Positions 1-8,944 of a DNA stretch of 64,000 nucleotides are shown in pieces. Position 1 is the first letter of the stretch, and each line of letters opens with the position of its first letter. Made by a program: the position numbers and the translations under genes. Under the pieces are notes generated by a model. The model saw only the letters and a program-made list of their open reading frames with translations. It was not told where the DNA came from and searched no databases. Location: contig JAJDUP010000006.1 of NCBI GenBank assembly GCA_022826565.1, positions 62,001-126,000 on the forward strand, in the 5' to 3' direction. The DNA is from Gemmatimonadota bacterium (GTDB lineage: Bacteria > Gemmatimonadota > Gemmatimonadetes > Longimicrobiales > Gaopeijiaceae).

Positions 1-1
1 G

Positions 2-940
2 CTGGACGTCCCGCTCGATCCGGGGGCTGTCGTTCCCGAAAGCGGTGAGCGAGCCGTCGAGCTGGCCGCCTGGCTGGATGCCTACAGGGAGAGCGGTGAA
101 GCCGAGTCGGACGCGGACTTCAGGTGGTCGGACCTCAGAATCAGCGCGAGGGCGCGAAGGATCGTGCAGGAGGGCAAGGTGGGCGGGGTCGTGGTCAGCC
201 TCGAGGACGTGACCGACGAACTGCGCAGCGAGCGGATCCTGGCCTGGGGAGAGATGGCCAAGCAGGTTGCCCACGAAGTCAAGAATCCGCTTACGCCGAT
301 CAAGCTCTCGGTGCAGCATCTCCGGCGCGCGTGGAGTGACCGCAGGGGAGATTTCAGCGGCATCCTGGAGCGCAACGTAGCGACGGTCCTCAACGAGATC
401 GATCGGCTGGCCGCGATCGCGAGGAGCTTCTCCCGCCTGGCCTCTCCCGAGGTGGAGGACAAGGGGCCGCTGGTGGCCGTGGACGTAGTCGCCGTGGCCC
501 GGGAGATCGTGGATCTGTACCGTGGCGGCGAAGAGGCGTCGGTGCGGTTGGAGGAGGAGCTTCCCTCGCAGCTGCCGCGGGCACAGTGCCGCCCCGACGA
601 ACTGAAGCAGGTGCTTCTGAACCTGGTGGAGAACTCCCGCGCGGCGATGCCGGGCGGAGGGGCGGTGCGAATCGTGGGCACGGGATCGGAAGCCGGGGAT
701 GTGGCGATCGCGGTCACGGACGAGGGAGCCGGAATCCCGGAAGAACTCCTTCCCCGCATCTTCGAGCCACGATTCTCGACGCGCTCGCAGGGAGCCGGTC
801 TTGGGCTGGCGATCGTCAAGAGGCTCGTTGACTCCTGGGACGGGGTCGTCGAGGTGGAGAGCGAGGCCGGCGAGGGCACGACCGTAAGGATTCGGCTGCG
901 CCGGGCGCTTGGCGACTCCGACACCGCGGCGGTAGAATGA
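2..940 (+). CDS. NtrY-like sensor histidine kinase, 3' part (5' end outside window)
   Basis: The frame is open from the window edge, so only the C-terminal 312 residues are visible. They hold the dimerisation/phosphoacceptor helix with the H-box AHEVKNPLTPIK (His at about residue 91 of the fragment) and a full HATPase domain: N-box NLVENSRAAMPGGG, G1 DEGAGIPEE and G2 GAGLGLAIVKRLV. The residues just before the H-box (VVSLEDVTDELRSERILAWG) look like the end of a PAS domain. The H-box wording is typical of the NtrY branch of nitrogen-type kinases. A plausible partner is the NtrX-like regulator at 10223-11584, although ntrY and ntrX are usually adjacent and here lie 9 kb apart. The kinase would phosphorylate a response regulator in the cytoplasm; the signal is unknown because the sensor part is missing. 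Confidence 0.9.
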   Translation: MDVPLDPGAVVPESGERAVELAAWLDAYRESGEAESDADFRWSDLRISARARRIVQEGKVGGVVVSLEDVTDELRSERILAWGEMAKQVAHEVKNPLTPIKLSVQHLRRAWSDRRGDFSGILERNVATVLNEIDRLAAIARSFSRLASPEVEDKGPLVAVDVVAVAREIVDLYRGGEEASVRLEEELPSQLPRAQCRPDELKQVLLNLVENSRAAMPGGGAVRIVGTGSEAGDVAIAVTDEGAGIPEELLPRIFEPRFSTRSQGAGLGLAIVKRLVDSWDGVVEVESEAGEGTTVRIRLRRALGDSDTAAVE

Positions 941-944
941 AGCT

Positions 945-1571
945 GTGCTCAACATGACTTCAGGCCAGCCATTGATTCCACGGTCGAGCGCCGGCGGAAT
1001 ACCATCGGCCGCGGCGCCCGATCTGGCGGATTGGGTGCGCGAGCGGTCCCCCGGCATCGCCGAGCGGTGGGCGCGGGGGCTCCTTGCGGGCGGCGAGGCC
1101 TGGTCGGGCGCCAACGAGATCATTCTGCGGCCGTTCTGCCGCGCTCTCGTGTCATTCCTCCCCGGGATGCTCAGCGCTGGCCGCAACGATCTGATGCCCC
1201 TGTGGTCCGAGCTGGCGGAGCTTTTCGGCTCGGCGGCCGCCAGACGGGGACTCTCCGCCGGCGAGGTAATCGAGGAATTCCAGATGCTACGGGAAGTCAT
1301 ACTCCGGATGATGTTCGAGAGGCCCCTGGCCGGATCGCCGGGAGGGCTCCCCATGCGAGAGGCGCTGCTCCTCAATCGCACGCTCGACATCGGAGTCACT
1401 CAGGCCAGCGTCGGCCACACCGATCTGCTTTTCTTCAGTCTGCTCAACGGTTCGGGAGCGGTCGACCCAATGGACGGTGACGAACTGGAGGAAGTGCTGG
1501 ACCAGATCACTCAGCTCAGAGACGAAGCCCGGCGTACGATGCGGCATCTGGTGGGCAGCGAGCTGCAGTGA
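945..1571 (+). CDS. RsbRD-type N-terminal domain signalling protein
   Basis: A 208-residue, mostly helical, soluble protein starting at GTG four bases after the kinase stop; an ATG nine bases further in is an alternative. The segment LADWVRERSPGIAERWARGL and the later SAGEVIEEFQMLREVILRMM resemble the globin-like RsbRD N-terminal (RsbT co-antagonist) domain, which in other proteins precedes a STAS or kinase domain and senses or relays stress signals. No STAS or kinase domain follows here, so this is a stand-alone sensory module. It is tucked between the NtrY-like kinase and a decarboxylase, whose GTG overlaps its stop by 4 bp, so the three are probably co-transcribed. The family call rests on my reading of the helical pattern and is moderately secure; the function is inferred. 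Confidence 0.6.
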   Translation: MLNMTSGQPLIPRSSAGGIPSAAAPDLADWVRERSPGIAERWARGLLAGGEAWSGANEIILRPFCRALVSFLPGMLSAGRNDLMPLWSELAELFGSAAARRGLSAGEVIEEFQMLREVILRMMFERPLAGSPGGLPMREALLLNRTLDIGVTQASVGHTDLLFFSLLNGSGAVDPMDGDELEEVLDQITQLRDEARRTMRHLVGSELQ

Positions 1572-2998
1572 AGAACCGGAAACCGGGCGGAATGCCGCCC
1601 GGGGATTTCCGGGAGTGGGCGCACCTGTCCGTCGACTGGGTGAGCGACTACCTGGAACGGGTCGGCGAATACCCCGTGTTGCCGGATATTGCGCCCGGCG
1701 AGGTGCGTGACAGGCTGCCGCCGACCGCGCCCGAGCACGGCGAATCCGTGGAGGAATTCCTGCGCGACTTCGAGTCGGTGGTGTTGCCCGGGATCACACA
1801 CTGGAACCACCCCGCATTCTTCGCCTACTTCGCGGTATCGGGATCGGGTCCCGGCATCGTCGGGGAACTGCTGGCGGCGGCGCTCAACGTCAACGCCATG
1901 GTGTGGAAGAGCTCGCCGGCGGCTACGGAACTGGAGGAGGTCGCCGTCGACTGGCTCCGGCACTTCCTCGGGCTGCCGCGCGAGTTTCGTGGCACGATCA
2001 ACGACACGGCGTCGACCTCCACCTTCTCGGCGCTGGCCGCCGCGCGCGAACGTTGCCTTCCCGAAGCGTGGCGGGCGGGCCTGGCGGGGGCGCCGCCGGG
2101 ACGTATCTACGCCTCGGCGGAGACGCACTCGTCGATCGCCAAGTCCGTACACGCACTGGGTTTCGGCCGCAACGGGCTCCGAATCGTCGCGACCGGACCG
2201 GGACGCGGGATGGATCCGGCAGCGCTGGCCAGGGCCATCGAGGAGGACGTTGCCGAGGGCTTCCGCCCTGTTGCGGTGACCGCGACGATCGGGACCACCT
2301 CGACCACCGCGGTCGATCCCGTCGGCTCCATTGCGGAGGTCGTGCGGGCGCACAACATCTGGCTCCATGTCGATGCCGCCTACGCCGGGCCGGCGGCCGC
2401 ACTACCGGAAATGCAGCTGCATTTCGCGGGATGGGAGCTGGCGGATTCGATCGTCGTCAATCCGCACAAATGGCTCTTCACCCCGGTCGACTGCTCGGTC
2501 CTCTATGTGCGCAACTCCGCCGAGTTGAAAGCCGCCTTCTCTCTGGTCCCCGCCTACCTCGAGACCGCGGAAGACGAAGCAAGCCACTTGATGGATCACG
2601 GCCTCGCCCTGGGACGCCGGTTCCGGGCACTGAAGCTGTGGTTCGTGATGCGCTACTTCGGGGCGGCCGGGTTGCGGGAGCGGCTGGCCCACCACCTGAC
2701 GCTGGCGCGCAGGCTTGCGGCCACGGTCGACGCGGCAGAGGACTGGGAGCGATGGCGGCCGTCGCCGTTCTCGCTGGTGGTCCTCCGTTACAGGCCCCGC
2801 GGCATCGCCGGGGAAGAGCTGGACGCCATGAACATGGCCATCATCGACCGGGTCAACCGCAGCGGCACCGCCTTTCTCGCACACACCGAAATCGACGGCG
2901 AAGTCTGGCTGCGCTTCGCCATCGGCAACATCCACACGATGGAGGAGCATGTGGATGCCGCCTGGACCGCGTTGCGGAATGCAGCCGACCCGGGTTAG
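1568..2998 (+). CDS. PLP-dependent amino acid decarboxylase (aromatic-L-amino-acid decarboxylase family)
   Basis: The 476-residue length is normal for group II decarboxylases of the DOPA/tyrosine/tryptophan type. Visible hallmarks are HWNHPAFFAYFAV near residue 78 (substrate entrance in DDC-like enzymes), AETHSSIAKS with the ring-stacking His near residue 187, HVDAAYAG with the Asp (269) that holds the pyridine nitrogen, and NPHKW with Lys301 as the Schiff-base lysine. The enzyme should release CO2 from an aromatic amino acid to give an amine; the substrate cannot be fixed from sequence. The GTG start overlaps the previous stop (GTGA), implying translational coupling to the RsbRD-type gene. 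A 12-bp palindrome spans the stop codon. Confidence 0.9.
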   Translation: MKNRKPGGMPPGDFREWAHLSVDWVSDYLERVGEYPVLPDIAPGEVRDRLPPTAPEHGESVEEFLRDFESVVLPGITHWNHPAFFAYFAVSGSGPGIVGELLAAALNVNAMVWKSSPAATELEEVAVDWLRHFLGLPREFRGTINDTASTSTFSALAAARERCLPEAWRAGLAGAPPGRIYASAETHSSIAKSVHALGFGRNGLRIVATGPGRGMDPAALARAIEEDVAEGFRPVAVTATIGTTSTTAVDPVGSIAEVVRAHNIWLHVDAAYAGPAAALPEMQLHFAGWELADSIVVNPHKWLFTPVDCSVLYVRNSAELKAAFSLVPAYLETAEDEASHLMDHGLALGRRFRALKLWFVMRYFGAAGLRERLAHHLTLARRLAATVDAAEDWERWRPSPFSLVVLRYRPRGIAGEELDAMNMAIIDRVNRSGTAFLAHTEIDGEVWLRFAIGNIHTMEEHVDAAWTALRNAADPG

Positions 2999-3017
2999 CT
3001 AACCTGGCTTAGCTAAC
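2993..3017. repeat. Nested TTAGCTAA palindromes at convergent gene ends
   Basis: GGTTAGCTAACC at 2993-3004 is a perfect 12-bp palindrome containing the decarboxylase stop codon, and TTAGCTAAC recurs at 3009-3017. They fall in the 47-bp gap between the convergent decarboxylase and pntB. No T-tract follows on either strand, so this is not a classical intrinsic terminator; it could be a protein-binding site or a transcript-end hairpin. Confidence 0.5.
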
Positions 3018-3045
3018 TTAGCCAATCAACTTGCCAGGGGAGCGC

Positions 3046-4473
3046 TCAGGCCTCCCTCACCTCCCTGACCAGCTCCGACATCTGATCCTTCGCATCACCG
3101 AAGAACATCAGGGTGCGGTCCATGTAGAAGAGGTCGTTGTCGATCCCGGCAAAGCCCGGACTCAGCGACCGCTTCATCACGATTACCGTGCGCGCCTTGT
3201 CCACGTCCAGGATCGGCATTCCGGCGATCACCGAATCGGGGTCGCGGGCGGCCGGGTTGACCACGTCGTTCGCGCCGACGATCAGCACGACGTCGGTGGT
3301 GTCGAACTCGGCGTTGATGTCATCAAGATCGAGCAGCTTGTCGTAGGACACGTCGGCCTCGGCGAGCAGCACGTTCATGTGCCCGGGCATGCGTCCCGCG
3401 ACGGGGTGGACACCGAAACGGACCGTCACGCCGCGCTCCTCGAGAAGATCGCACACCTTCTTGAGTTCGTGCTGGGCCTGGGCGACCGCGAGTCCGTAAC
3501 CGGGTACGACCGCCACCGAGCCGGCGTAGGCCAGCACCATGGCGACCTGCTCGGCATCCGCATCCCGCACCGGCCGCTCCCCCGTCCTGGCCTTGGCGGC
3601 AGGTCCATCGGTGCCGAATGCGCCGAAGGCCACGTTGCCGAGCGACCGGTTCATGGCCTTGCACATCAGCTGGGTCAGGATCAGGCCGGCCGCGCCCACG
3701 AGCGACCCGGCGATGATCAGGATGTAGTTGTTCAGCACAAAGCCGGTCGTGGCGGCGGCGATGCCCGAATAGGAGTTGAGCAGGGACACCACCACCGGCA
3801 TATCGGCGCCCCCGATGGGGATGACCAGAAGCACGCCGAGGATGAGCGCGCCGACGACCAGCGCCAGGAAGAACGGGCCGCTGATCTCGAGCCCGCCCAT
3901 GCCGAAGAGCGGCGCAACCCCGCCCGCCACGCCTACATGGGCCAGGCTGGCGCCAGCGACGAGCACGAGGAGGAAGAGGAGGGCGTTGAATGTCTTCTGG
4001 AGCGGGAACGTCACAGGCTTCCCGGTGACCACGCCCTGGAGCTTGCCGAAGGCGATCAGGCTGCCCGAGAAGGTGACCGCGCCGATAAGGGTGCTCAGGA
4101 CGATGGTGACTCCGACGCCGACGCCGAGCGACGGCCCGGCTCCGCCCGCGCGCATGAATTCCGCGGCCGCGACGGCCGCCGACGCGCCGCCGCCGAAGCC
4201 ATTGAAGACCGCTACGAGCTGCGGCATGGCGGTCATCTGGATGTACCGGGCCAGCGCTCCCCCGATCACGGCCCCGGCGACGACGGCGGCCACCACCGTC
4301 GTCCAGTCCAGGATTTCGTTGCTCACGAGCGTGACGACGATGGCCAGGAGCATGGCCATGGAGGCCCGCGCGTTCCCCGAACGGGCGGTGGCGGGTGACG
4401 AAAGCTGCTTGATCCCGGAGACGAAAAGCCACGCCGAGACCAGGTAGACGAGTTGAGTGATGGTGTTGTCCAC
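3046..4473 (-). CDS. pntB: NAD(P) transhydrogenase subunit beta
   Basis: The 475-residue membrane protein has about nine hydrophobic segments in its first 270 residues (domain II proton channel) and a C-terminal NADP(H)-binding domain III with GYGLAVAQAQHEL, VHPVAGRMPGHMNVLLAEA and LIVGANDVVNPAA. With PntAA and PntAB it transfers hydride between NADH and NADP+ while moving protons across the inner membrane, supplying NADPH. It is the last gene of a tight minus-strand operon; its GTG start lies 7 bp after the pntAB stop. Ordinary member in length and motifs. Confidence 0.97.
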   Translation of the reverse strand: MDNTITQLVYLVSAWLFVSGIKQLSSPATARSGNARASMAMLLAIVVTLVSNEILDWTTVVAAVVAGAVIGGALARYIQMTAMPQLVAVFNGFGGGASAAVAAAEFMRAGGAGPSLGVGVGVTIVLSTLIGAVTFSGSLIAFGKLQGVVTGKPVTFPLQKTFNALLFLLVLVAGASLAHVGVAGGVAPLFGMGGLEISGPFFLALVVGALILGVLLVIPIGGADMPVVVSLLNSYSGIAAATTGFVLNNYILIIAGSLVGAAGLILTQLMCKAMNRSLGNVAFGAFGTDGPAAKARTGERPVRDADAEQVAMVLAYAGSVAVVPGYGLAVAQAQHELKKVCDLLEERGVTVRFGVHPVAGRMPGHMNVLLAEADVSYDKLLDLDDINAEFDTTDVVLIVGANDVVNPAARDPDSVIAGMPILDVDKARTVIVMKRSLSPGFAGIDNDLFYMDRTLMFFGDAKDQMSELVREVREA

Positions 4474-4480
4474 GTTTGCC

Positions 4481-4759
4481 TCAGCGTTTCCGGAACATCT
4501 GCAACATGCGGTCGGTCACCATGAAGCCGCCGACGACGTTGATCGTGGCCATCACGATCCCCGCGGTCCCCAGGGCCTTCACCCACAGCTCGTCGGCCGA
4601 TCCGGTGACGACCAGGGCGCCGATGATCGCAATGCCCGAGATCGCATTCGCGCCGGACATCAACGGGGTGTGAAGGGTGGGGGGTACCTTGGAGATGACC
4701 TCCCTCCCGGCCATGGTGGCCAGGACGAAGATGTAGAGCAGAATCAGAAATTCACCCAT
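4481..4759 (-). CDS. pntAB: NAD(P) transhydrogenase subunit alpha 2 (membrane part)
   Basis: A 92-residue protein with three hydrophobic stretches, including FLILLYIFVLATMAGREVI, AISGIAIIGALVV and ALGTAGIVMATINVVGGFM. This is the separate membrane part of the alpha subunit found in three-gene transhydrogenases (Rhodospirillum type) rather than the fused E. coli PntA. The motif SKVPPTLHTPLMSGANAISG is characteristic of the family. ATG start, 9 bp after the pntAA stop, in the same minus-strand operon. Confidence 0.95.
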   Translation of the reverse strand: MGEFLILLYIFVLATMAGREVISKVPPTLHTPLMSGANAISGIAIIGALVVTGSADELWVKALGTAGIVMATINVVGGFMVTDRMLQMFRKR

Positions 4760-4768
4760 CAGTTTGCT

Positions 4769-5905
4769 TTACTCCGTAGTCGCCGCCAGCTTCTCGCTGA
4801 CGCGCTCGTTCGTGATCTCGCCACCGTGGGTGACGCAGGTGGCGGCGGTGATCTCCTCCTCGAAGTCGATCGCCCCTTCGTCGTCGAAGAGGTCGTCCAC
4901 GAAGCTCGCCAGGTTCCGCGCGTACATCTGGCTGGCGTGGAAGGGCAGCTCCGCCGGGAGATTGGTGGGCCCCATCACGGTCACGCCGTTGTAGTCGACG
5001 GACTCTCCGGCGACGGTCACCTCGCAGTTTCCGCCGGTCTCGGAGGCGAGGTCGACGATGGCGCTGCCGGGGCGCATGCTACCCACCATTTCCTCGGTGA
5101 TGAGGACGGGGGCGGGCCTGCCGGGAATCTGGGCCGTGGTGATGACGAGGTCCTGGTCCCTGATGTTTTCGGCGATGAGCTCGAGTTCGCGCTGGTGCTG
5201 CTCCTCCGAGAGGGCCTTCGCGTAGCCGCCCTCGTCCTCGGCGCTCTCGTCGAGCGTAGCCTCCAGGAACGTCGCGCCCAGGCTCTGCACCTGCTCCCTC
5301 ACCGCGGGCCGGATATCGAAGGCGGAGACCACCGCGCCGAGTCGCCGGGCCGTGGCAATCGCCTGCAGGCCGGCCACGCCGGCGCCCAGGATCATCGCTT
5401 TTGCGGGGCGGACCGTTCCGGCCGCGGTGGTCAGCATGGGCAGGAAGCGGGTCATCGCGCCCGCCCCCATGAGCACGGCCTTGTACCCGGCCACGGTGGC
5501 CTGCGACGAAAGGACGTCCATCCTCTGGGCACGCGTGATACGCGGGATCAGTTCGACGGCGAAGGATGTGACTCCCCTCGCTGCCAGCGCCTCGATGGTC
5601 TCCGTCGGACCCAGCGGGTTGAGGTGGCACACGAGCACCGACCCCGAAGGCAGCGCGGCGGCTTCTTCCAGCGACGGAGGCTGCACTTTCAGTATTACGT
5701 TGGCGCTATCCAGCAGGGCTTCCCTGTCTCCCACTACGGCGACACCCGCATCCTCATAGAGCTGGTCGGGAAAGGACGCGCCGACTCCGGCGCCGGCCTG
5801 GATGCGTAGCGCCCACCCTCGCTTGAGGTAGTGACGTGCTGCTTCGGGGACGAGGCCGACACGGCGTTCGCCCGGCCGGCTCTCGGCCATGATCGCGATC
5901 GTCAT
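4769..5905 (-). CDS. pntAA: NAD(P) transhydrogenase subunit alpha 1 (NAD-binding)
   Basis: A 378-residue soluble domain I protein. The start MTIAIMAESRPGERRVGLVPE matches the family N-terminus and is preceded by AGGAG ten bases upstream, so the longer upstream reading was not used. The Rossmann segment AMILGAGVAGLQAIATARRLGA binds NAD(H); the AKALSEEQHQRELELIAENI region follows the usual Gln/Arg loop and VITTAQIPGRPAPVLI is diagnostic of PntA versus alanine dehydrogenase. It heads the pntAA-pntAB-pntB operon and is divergent from yifB, 197 bp away. Confidence 0.96.
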   Translation of the reverse strand: MTIAIMAESRPGERRVGLVPEAARHYLKRGWALRIQAGAGVGASFPDQLYEDAGVAVVGDREALLDSANVILKVQPPSLEEAAALPSGSVLVCHLNPLGPTETIEALAARGVTSFAVELIPRITRAQRMDVLSSQATVAGYKAVLMGAGAMTRFLPMLTTAAGTVRPAKAMILGAGVAGLQAIATARRLGAVVSAFDIRPAVREQVQSLGATFLEATLDESAEDEGGYAKALSEEQHQRELELIAENIRDQDLVITTAQIPGRPAPVLITEEMVGSMRPGSAIVDLASETGGNCEVTVAGESVDYNGVTVMGPTNLPAELPFHASQMYARNLASFVDDLFDDEGAIDFEEEITAATCVTHGGEITNERVSEKLAATTE

Positions 5906-5967
5906 CAAGATTCTTCTCCTGGTCAAAAGCGCGACCAAAGTGCACTGCCGGAGAGCATCGCGCCAGT

Positions 5968-5993
5968 CCCCGGCAAAACACCCCGGCAAAAAC
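5968..5993. repeat. Tandem 13-bp repeat in the pntAA/yifB divergent region
   Basis: CCCCGGCAAAACA (5968-5980) is followed at once by CCCCGGCAAAAAC (5981-5993). The pair lies 63 bp upstream of the pntAA start and about 110 bp upstream of yifB, where a regulator site or promoter element would be expected. Only two copies, so chance or slippage is also possible. Confidence 0.45.
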
Positions 5994-6102
5994 CGCCGCA
6001 GAAGATGGCCCTCCGGGCTCGCAGGCGCAAACGGCCCATCCAGCCATTCCCCTGTCCCGGAAGAGGGACTAGCCTCGTGGCCACACTCGCAGGGAGGTCG
6101 CG

Positions 6103-7647
6103 TTGCTTGCTGTCGCACATTCGTATTGGGTCCACGGCGTGGAGGGCCAGCCGGTCAAGGTAGAGGTCAAGGTCCGGTCCGGGCTGCCGGTGTTCACCGT
6201 CGTCGGCCTGCCGGCCGGCGCAGTCCGCGAAGGGAAGGAGAGGGTCTTTGCGGCCCTGGCCCAGACGGGGACACCCGTCCCGCCACTCCGCATCACGGTC
6301 AATCTTGCGCCCGCGGACAGGCCCAAGTCGGGATCGGGCTTCGATCTTCCCATCGCCATTGCGCTGCTTTCGGCGCTGGAGCGCGTTCCGGCCGAGCCGC
6401 TTCGGGATGCCGGTCTGGTGGGTGAGCTGGGGCTGGATGGTACGGTGCGTCCCGTTCGCGGCGCGATTGCCCTGGCCATGGGCTGCCGCGCAGAGGGCAG
6501 AGAGTGGCTGTTTCTGCCGGCCGGCAACGCGCGGGAGGCCGCCGCCGTGCCGGGGATCAAGGTGGTCGGGATCGAGAGCCTGGCGCAGATGAAGCGCATC
6601 CTCTGCGGGAGGGTCGGTCGCGAGCCAGCCCGATACCGCCCGGCGCCCACTCACCTCCGCTGTCCCGACCTCGGCGACGTGCGGGGGCAGCGCATGGCGA
6701 AACGCGCGTTGACCGTCGCGGCCGCCGGTGGTCACAGCCTCCTCATGTCGGGCCCTCCCGGGTCGGGAAAGACAATGCTGGCAAAACGGCTTCCGGGACT
6801 CCTGCCTCCGCTGGCGGACTCCGAATCGCTGGAGGTAACGCGCGTTCACTCCGTCGCGGGGCTATTGGATCGCGAAGACCCGGTCAAGACGACCCGTCCC
6901 TTCCGGGCTCCCCATCACACGATCTCGGCCGGCGGATTGATCGGCGGCGGGAACCCGCCCCGGCCGGGCGAAATCAGTCTCGCCCACCTGGGAGTACTCT
7001 TCCTTGACGAGCTCCCCGAGTTCAATCGGCACGTGCTGGAGACGCTCCGGCAACCCATCGAATCCGGCCGCGTCCGGATTGCGCGCGTCCGCCACACGGT
7101 CACGTTTCCCGCTCGCTTCCAGCTGATCGCGGCGATGAACCCATGTCCCTGCGGCCTGGTCGGCGACGCATGCGTCTGCGAGGATCGCGACATCTACCGC
7201 TACCGGTCGCGCCTTTCCGGTCCACTGCTCGACCGCATCGACCTCCACGTGTGGATGGATTCGGTGGGCTGGGAAGAGCTGACCCGGACCCGCCAGGCGA
7301 TGAAGTGGGGTACCGCCCATGTCCTTGGCCAGGTTCTGGCGGCGAGGGAGCGGCAGGCCGCCCGATTTGGAAACGACTGCGCCGTAAACGCCCGGATGCG
7401 CCCCGGCCAGGTAATGGGAATCTGCCGCCTGACACCCACCGGGGTCCGGCTCCTCGACGAGGGTGTCCGCTGCTACGGCCTGTCCGCCCGCGCGGTACAC
7501 CGGACGCTGCGGGTGGCCCGGACCATCGCCGATCTCCAGGGCGTCGAGCGTCTTCGGGAGCTTCATGTCGCCGAGGCCCTCCAGTTACGGCTCGGACCGC
7601 GCTCGCCACTGACCGGTCAGCCCCGCCCGGTCCGGCGGTCAGGATAG
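6103..7647 (+). CDS. yifB: YifB/ComM family Mg-chelatase-like AAA ATPase
   Basis: The 514-residue protein has the full family layout: N-terminal LonB-like fold (VEVKVRSGLPVFTVVGLPAG), Walker A GPPGSGKT at residues 217-224, Walker B LGVLFLDELPEF, the APHHTISAGGLIGGG insert and AAMNPCPCGL with the paired cysteines, then the C-terminal VHRTLRVARTIADL domain. ComM in naturally competent bacteria is a hexameric helicase promoting branch migration during recombination; here function is inferred from family. The start is TTG, supported by AGGGAGG seven bases upstream and by alignment of the first residues with the family. Confidence 0.95.
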   Translation: MLAVAHSYWVHGVEGQPVKVEVKVRSGLPVFTVVGLPAGAVREGKERVFAALAQTGTPVPPLRITVNLAPADRPKSGSGFDLPIAIALLSALERVPAEPLRDAGLVGELGLDGTVRPVRGAIALAMGCRAEGREWLFLPAGNAREAAAVPGIKVVGIESLAQMKRILCGRVGREPARYRPAPTHLRCPDLGDVRGQRMAKRALTVAAAGGHSLLMSGPPGSGKTMLAKRLPGLLPPLADSESLEVTRVHSVAGLLDREDPVKTTRPFRAPHHTISAGGLIGGGNPPRPGEISLAHLGVLFLDELPEFNRHVLETLRQPIESGRVRIARVRHTVTFPARFQLIAAMNPCPCGLVGDACVCEDRDIYRYRSRLSGPLLDRIDLHVWMDSVGWEELTRTRQAMKWGTAHVLGQVLAARERQAARFGNDCAVNARMRPGQVMGICRLTPTGVRLLDEGVRCYGLSARAVHRTLRVARTIADLQGVERLRELHVAEALQLRLGPRSPLTGQPRPVRRSG

Positions 7648-7783
7648 GCGGCCGTCTTGTTGAGCCACGTTGGCCCGTCCCGGCGAAACGGCCTGCACCT
7701 GCACCTTGTCCCTGCCCGTGTCGAGCGATTAGCCTGCACGTCAGGAGTCTGGTCGCGGCCACTCGAACCCGGGAACTGGAATC

Positions 7784-8944
7784 GTGGCTCACTACATGGA
7801 CTACGCCGCCACATCGGCGATTCGTCCCCCCGCGGTCGGCCGGGCGGTCGCCGCGTTTCTCGAGGGAGTCGGCTGCACACCCGGGAGAGGAGGACACTCG
7901 GGGGCGACGGAAGCCGCGCGACTTGCGTTTCGCTGCCGCCGCGCACTCGCACGCGCGCTCGACCTGCCAGGAGATCCCGGTCGCATCGCCTTCATGCAGA
8001 ACGCGACCCATGCGCTGAATACGGCGTTGTGGGGCCTGCTACGGCCGGGCGACGCCCTGGTCATTTCGCAGTACGATCACAACGCCGTTCTGAGGCCCGC
8101 GCACCATCTCGCTCAGTGCCGCGACGCGGAGGTGCGCATGCTGTCCGGCAGCCCGGACGGATCGGTGGATCTGGACGAAGCAGCCCGCTTGCTGGACGGC
8201 GCCCGGGTGCTGGTGGTCAACGCGGCTTCCAATGTGCTCGGTACGTTTCTGCCCCTGGAAGCAATGGCCCGAATCGCCCACGACGCCGGTGCGGTGGTCG
8301 TGGTGGATGTGGCGCAGTCGGCCGGACATTCGGCGGAGAATGCGCCCACTCAGGGTGCCGATGTCGTTGCGTTCACCGGACACAAGGGACTCCTGGGCCC
8401 GCAGGGAATGGGAGGGTTGTGGGTGCGGGAGGGTATCGAAGTGGACCCGCTTCTCTGCGGCGGTACAGGAGGCGACTCCAGCCTTCGCGAGATGCCGCAA
8501 TCGATGCCCGATCGCCTGGAGGCCGGCACGGGCAACTCTCCGGGCATGGCCGGAATGCTTGCCGCGTGCGAGTTCATCCGCGACAGGGGGGTCGAGTCCA
8601 TCCACCGGCACGAAATGGAGCTCAAGGCGCGTTTGCTGGACGGATTCTCGACCGTTCGCGGGCTCCGCGTGCTCTCGCCCGCCGCGCCGGACGGAGTGCC
8701 GGTCGTGTCGGTCATGACGGACCGGATGGACGCCGCGTCACTTGCGAGCCGCCTCGACCTGGAACATCGGATACAGACGCGGGCCGGGCTGCACTGTGCG
8801 CCCGAGGTGCACAGGGTCCTCGGAACGTCCGAATCGGGCGCGGTTCGTTTTTCTCTCGGATGGGCCTCGACGACGGAGGATGTGGATGCGGCGGTGATGG
8901 GGGTGGATGCGGTGCTGGCCCCCGTGTCGATCGCGGTTTCGTGA
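7784..8944 (+). CDS. Class V aminotransferase, group II cysteine desulfurase-like (SufS/CsdA type)
   Basis: A 386-residue PLP enzyme with N-terminal YMDYAATSAIRPPAV, FMQNATHALNTALWGL, VVVVDVAQSAGH (Asp for PLP ring) and FTGHKGLLGPQGMGGLWV with Lys201 as Schiff-base residue. The RAGLHCAP motif near the end carries Cys338 at the position of the catalytic cysteine of SufS-type desulfurases, so sulfur mobilisation from cysteine is plausible. No SufU, SufE or scaffold gene is nearby, so its acceptor is unknown; it could alternatively act as a selenocysteine lyase. Start is GTG at 7784; an in-frame ATG at 7796 is equally possible. Its stop overlaps the next ATG (ATGA). Confidence 0.88.
   Translation: MAHYMDYAATSAIRPPAVGRAVAAFLEGVGCTPGRGGHSGATEAARLAFRCRRALARALDLPGDPGRIAFMQNATHALNTALWGLLRPGDALVISQYDHNAVLRPAHHLAQCRDAEVRMLSGSPDGSVDLDEAARLLDGARVLVVNAASNVLGTFLPLEAMARIAHDAGAVVVVDVAQSAGHSAENAPTQGADVVAFTGHKGLLGPQGMGGLWVREGIEVDPLLCGGTGGDSSLREMPQSMPDRLEAGTGNSPGMAGMLAACEFIRDRGVESIHRHEMELKARLLDGFSTVRGLRVLSPAAPDGVPVVSVMTDRMDAASLASRLDLEHRIQTRAGLHCAPEVHRVLGTSESGAVRFSLGWASTTEDVDAAVMGVDAVLAPVSIAVS

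Noticed and set aside
3031..5809. Plus-strand frames of about 450 codons opposite pntB and pntAA
   Set aside because: Antisense shadows; the minus-strand genes carry complete transhydrogenase motifs.
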